A stretch of 64,000 nt of DNA from Allosphingosinicella deserti. Its GTDB lineage: Bacteria; Pseudomonadota; Alphaproteobacteria; Sphingomonadales; Sphingomonadaceae. The translations under genes were made by a program, and so were the position numbers. The stretch is taken from positions 94,001 through 158,000 of the forward strand of contig NZ_PXYI01000011.1 of the NCBI RefSeq assembly GCF_003012735.1, given 5' to 3'. Numbering within the stretch: position 1 is the first letter of the stretch; each line of letters begins with the position of its first letter. Under the pieces are notes generated by a model that was given only the letters and a program-made list of their open reading frames with translations, was not told the origin of the DNA and made no database searches. This document shows positions 61,790 through 64,000 of the stretch, piece by piece.

Positions 61790-62575
61790 TCACACCGCGC
61801 GTTCGACGAGCATCTTCTTGGTTTCGGCGATTGCTTTGGCCGGGTTCAGCCCCTTGGGACAGACGTTCGCGCAGTTCATGATCGTGTGGCAGCGATAGAG
61901 GCGGAACGGATCCTCAAGCTCGTCGAGCCGCTCGCCGGTCATCTCGTCGCGGCTGTCGGCGAGCCAGCGGAAGGCCTGGAGCAGGATCGCCGGGCCGAGG
62001 AAGCGATCCGAATTCCACCAATAGCTCGGGCAGGATGACGAGCAGCAGGCGCACAGGATGCACTCGTAAAGGCCGTCGAGCTTTGCCCGGTCCTCCGGCG
62101 ACTGCAGTCGCTCCTTGCCCGAAGGATCGGGAGTCTTGGTCTTCAACCACGGCTCGATCGACGCATATTGGGCGAAGAAGTGCGTGAAATCGGGCACAAG
62201 ATCCTTGACCACGTCCATGTGCGGCAGCGGCGTGATGCGGATGTCGCCCTTGTAATCCTCGATGGCCGTGGTGCAGGCGAGGCCGTTGCGGCCGTTCATG
62301 TTCATCGAGCAGGATCCGCAAATGCCTTCGCGGCACGAGCGCCGGAAGGTGAGGGTCGGATCGACCTCGTTCTTGATCTTGAGCAGCGCGTCGAGGATCA
62401 TCGGGCCGGTTTCGGTGAGATCGAGCTCGAACGTGTCGTAACGCGGATTTTCGCCGGTTTCCGGATCGTAGCGGTAGATCTTGAACTTCTTCACGCGCTG
62501 GGACCCGGCCGGCGCGGCGTGATTCTTGCCGCGTGACGAGATCCGGCTGTTCTTGGGAAGGGCGAATTCGGCCAT
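61790..62575 (-). CDS. sdhB: Succinate dehydrogenase iron-sulfur subunit SdhB
   Basis: SdhB passes electrons from SdhA to quinone through three Fe-S clusters. The start at '[12 protein letters not shown]' gives 261 residues. Ligands are in order: [2Fe-2S] in '[18 protein letters not shown]' with 'LACTT'; [4Fe-4S] and [3Fe-4S] in '[19 protein letters not shown]' and '[17 protein letters not shown]'. Length is normal. It stands 23 kb from sdhCDA, transcribed from the opposite strand, with no other sdh gene nearby. Confidence 0.96.
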   Translation of the reverse strand: MAEFALPKNSRISSRGKNHAAPAGSQRVKKFKIYRYDPETGENPRYDTFELDLTETGPMILDALLKIKNEVDPTLTFRRSCREGICGSCSMNMNGRNGLACTTAIEDYKGDIRITPLPHMDVVKDLVPDFTHFFAQYASIEPWLKTKTPDPSGKERLQSPEDRAKLDGLYECILCACCSSSCPSYWWNSDRFLGPAILLQAFRWLADSRDEMTGERLDELEDPFRLYRCHTIMNCANVCPKGLNPAKAIAETKKMLVERAV

Positions 62576-62628
62576 GTCTGTCGATCCTTGATGCTCGCGG
62601 GGGGCGATAGCCAATCACGCGCGCCGGC

Positions 62629-63639
62629 TCAACGCTCCAGAAGTCCCTGTCGGCACAGGCTTTCGCACAGGATGGTCTCGATCAGCTGCGATTGGCTCAT
62701 TCCGGCCAGCGCCGCCGAGCGGCCGTAGACCTTTTGCGACCACAGATTCGCCTGCAGGTTGACCTCGAGGAAGCGGACCTCCCCGCCCTCGCGATCAATC
62801 CGGAATTCGAATCGGCCATAATCGAACGGCCGGAATTCTTCCGCCATCGCCCGTGTGTGCGCCGCGATCACCGGCGTCCAATGCGTATCCTCGAACGGCA
62901 CCAGCCGGTACTTGCCCGCGCGATCGACGAGGTCGCGTTTCTCGTAATAGGTCCGCAGATGGGTTGGGTCCGCCTGCTCGAACAGCATCATCGGCATCAC
63001 CACCGGCTTCCCGCCGATCGTGATCACCGGCACCTCGACGTCGCTGCCGTTGAGGAACGGCTCGACGATCGCGTCGTGGTTCTCGCCGTGGATGCGACCG
63101 ATCGCCGCTTCGACTCCGGCCCAGTCGGACGCATCCTGGACGCCCCAGCTTGCCGAGGAGGCGTTGGGCTTGATCACCAGCCGGTCCCCCGCGGGACAGC
63201 GCGCCGGATCGACGGGGGCACCGCGCCGGTAGATCGCCCAGGAAGCCGTGGGGATCCCACGCGCCCGAGCGGCCAATTTGGTCAGATGCTTGTCATCGGC
63301 CATGCCGCGCAGGATCGGCGACGCCCCCAGGAAGGGCAGGCCGGCGCGCGTGCAGAGCAAAGGCAGCAGCATCTCGCTGTTGAGAAAGCCGCCGCGGTTG
63401 AGCAGGGGAAGGACGAAATCGACGTCGGGTCGGTTGGACAAAGCCTCGTAGCCATTGGCGAGGCTCAGGTTCAGCCCGAGGCCGCGCAGGATCTCACGTA
63501 CTTCGACATGATAGAGCGCGTGATTGCCGTCCTCGGGGTGGAGTCCGCCGGTCCAGAGGGCATGTTTGGCGACGAACAGGATCCGCAGACGCTCTTTGGC
63601 AGCCCGCGGGATCTTGAGGGGGCGGATCTGTTCCGGCAT
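62629..63639 (-). CDS. ATP-grasp ligase, D-alanine-D-alanine ligase-like
   Basis: A 336-residue ATP-grasp enzyme. The start MPEQIRPL was chosen because the upstream in-frame segment is basic and low-complexity. The N-terminal part has 'ILFVAKHALWTGGLHPEDGN' and 'DVDFVLPLLNRGGFLNSEML'; the ATP-grasp fold shows 'FLGASPILRGMADDKHLTK', 'DRLVIKPNASSASWGV', and metal-site 'RFLEVNLQANLW', where Glu and Asn match the D-Ala-D-Ala ligase 'EvNxxP' motif. It is more divergent than housekeeping Ddl and is not in a cell-wall cluster, so it more likely joins another amino acid or peptide. Confidence 0.8.
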   Translation of the reverse strand: MPEQIRPLKIPRAAKERLRILFVAKHALWTGGLHPEDGNHALYHVEVREILRGLGLNLSLANGYEALSNRPDVDFVLPLLNRGGFLNSEMLLPLLCTRAGLPFLGASPILRGMADDKHLTKLAARARGIPTASWAIYRRGAPVDPARCPAGDRLVIKPNASSASWGVQDASDWAGVEAAIGRIHGENHDAIVEPFLNGSDVEVPVITIGGKPVVMPMMLFEQADPTHLRTYYEKRDLVDRAGKYRLVPFEDTHWTPVIAAHTRAMAEEFRPFDYGRFEFRIDREGGEVRFLEVNLQANLWSQKVYGRSAALAGMSQSQLIETILCESLCRQGLLER

Positions 63640-64000
63640 CCGAGCCTCTGACTTGGCGTGCGGCGACAGCGATCCGCGCGGCGGGGCATAAGGCCGTCCG
63701 CCCGCAAGGCCAAGCCTCGCCCACCGCATCGGCGGAGGCGTCCTTGGCAAACTTGGCCATAGCACCGCGAAGACCCGTGTTGCGGCCGCGTTGCCGCTGC
63801 TCCTTTTCCCTCGACCGAGCCGCTTCCGCCCAGCGGCTCCCTCGCAGCGCGGCGATCGGCCGCTTTCTGAAGAAAGACCGCCGTTCCGGCGTGCGGCGCT
63901 ATCGTCATCATCCGCCGGGTAAGGACCCGCAGATGCTTACCCGTTTTAAGCCCATCGCCGTGCTGACCTGAGCCTCATTGCGGCCAGGCACGGTTCCCGG
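63640..64000. other. Right edge of window without a supported gene
   Basis: No convincing gene was found in the last 360 bases. Two overlapping basic frames are open on both strands (for example 63744-63971 on the plus strand), but their Arg/Pro/Ser-rich content looks like the off-frame reading of GC-rich DNA. The region probably holds the promoter of the ATP-grasp gene. Confidence 0.4.

Noticed and set aside
63934..63972. Start of a small gene (MLTRFKPIAVLT) at the right edge
   Set aside because: It stops after 12 codons and has no convincing ribosome-binding site.

Overview
This GC-rich window looks like chromosomal DNA of a sphingomonad (Alphaproteobacteria, Sphingomonadaceae-like). The reasons are the yajC-secD-secF, bamD-recN-ligA and mdh/sucD-sucA-sucB-lpd blocks, a two-gene MetH, a CIRCE-controlled groES-groEL pair, and an accessory carbohydrate locus that joins a TonB-dependent receptor to a flavin halogenase and a DUF6445-type protein. 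No phage, IS element, CRISPR array or rRNA was seen. The assignment rests on gene content and order read by eye, not on a database search.

Layout. 1-12461 is housekeeping: the end of a multi-spanning DUF2339-like membrane protein, a 55-residue membrane protein, tRNA-Pro(GGG), yajC-secD-secF and a Mth938-like gene, a convergent GT4 glycosyltransferase, then bamD, recN, a dienelactone hydrolase and ligA.

12611-31818 is the accessory part. It holds a secreted EEP-fold hydrolase, flavin halogenase, TonB-dependent receptor, DUF6445-like protein, GH43 enzyme with a discoidin domain, a chemoreceptor, a DHA2 exporter, a curlin-repeat remnant, a PF10091 (GH144-like) lipoprotein, a LacI regulator, a GH3 beta-glucosidase and a GPH-type sugar symporter. 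Four copies of one palindrome (TGTAACCGGTTACA or a 12-13/14 variant) sit just upstream of the halogenase, the receptor, the PF10091 gene, and in the lacI/GH3 divergent gap. They define a local LacI regulon: glycan binding and uptake (receptor), cleavage (PF10091, GH43, GH3), inner-membrane import (GPH symporter) and derepression. The jobs of the halogenase and the DUF6445 protein in such loci are unexplained, and they are the best candidates here for undescribed biology.

31968-63639 returns to core functions: prmA and an SDR; a soluble chemoreceptor with a globin-like but probably haem-less sensor; sdhC-sdhD-sdhA; the methionine-cycle operon (ArsR-methyltransferase fusion, metF, metH N-half, metH C-half) under a perfect 20-bp palindrome; two small lipoproteins; groES-groEL; sppA; a GNAT; a TRIC-type channel; a PepSY protein; the TCA operon mdh-unknown-sucD-sucA-sucB-lpd; zapE, a thioesterase, sdhB and an ATP-grasp ligase. 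sdhB lies 23 kb from sdhCDA, and sucC is absent from the window although sucD is present.

Several intergenic gaps between convergent or tandem genes carry CCCTCTCC/GGAGAGGG-type inverted repeats.
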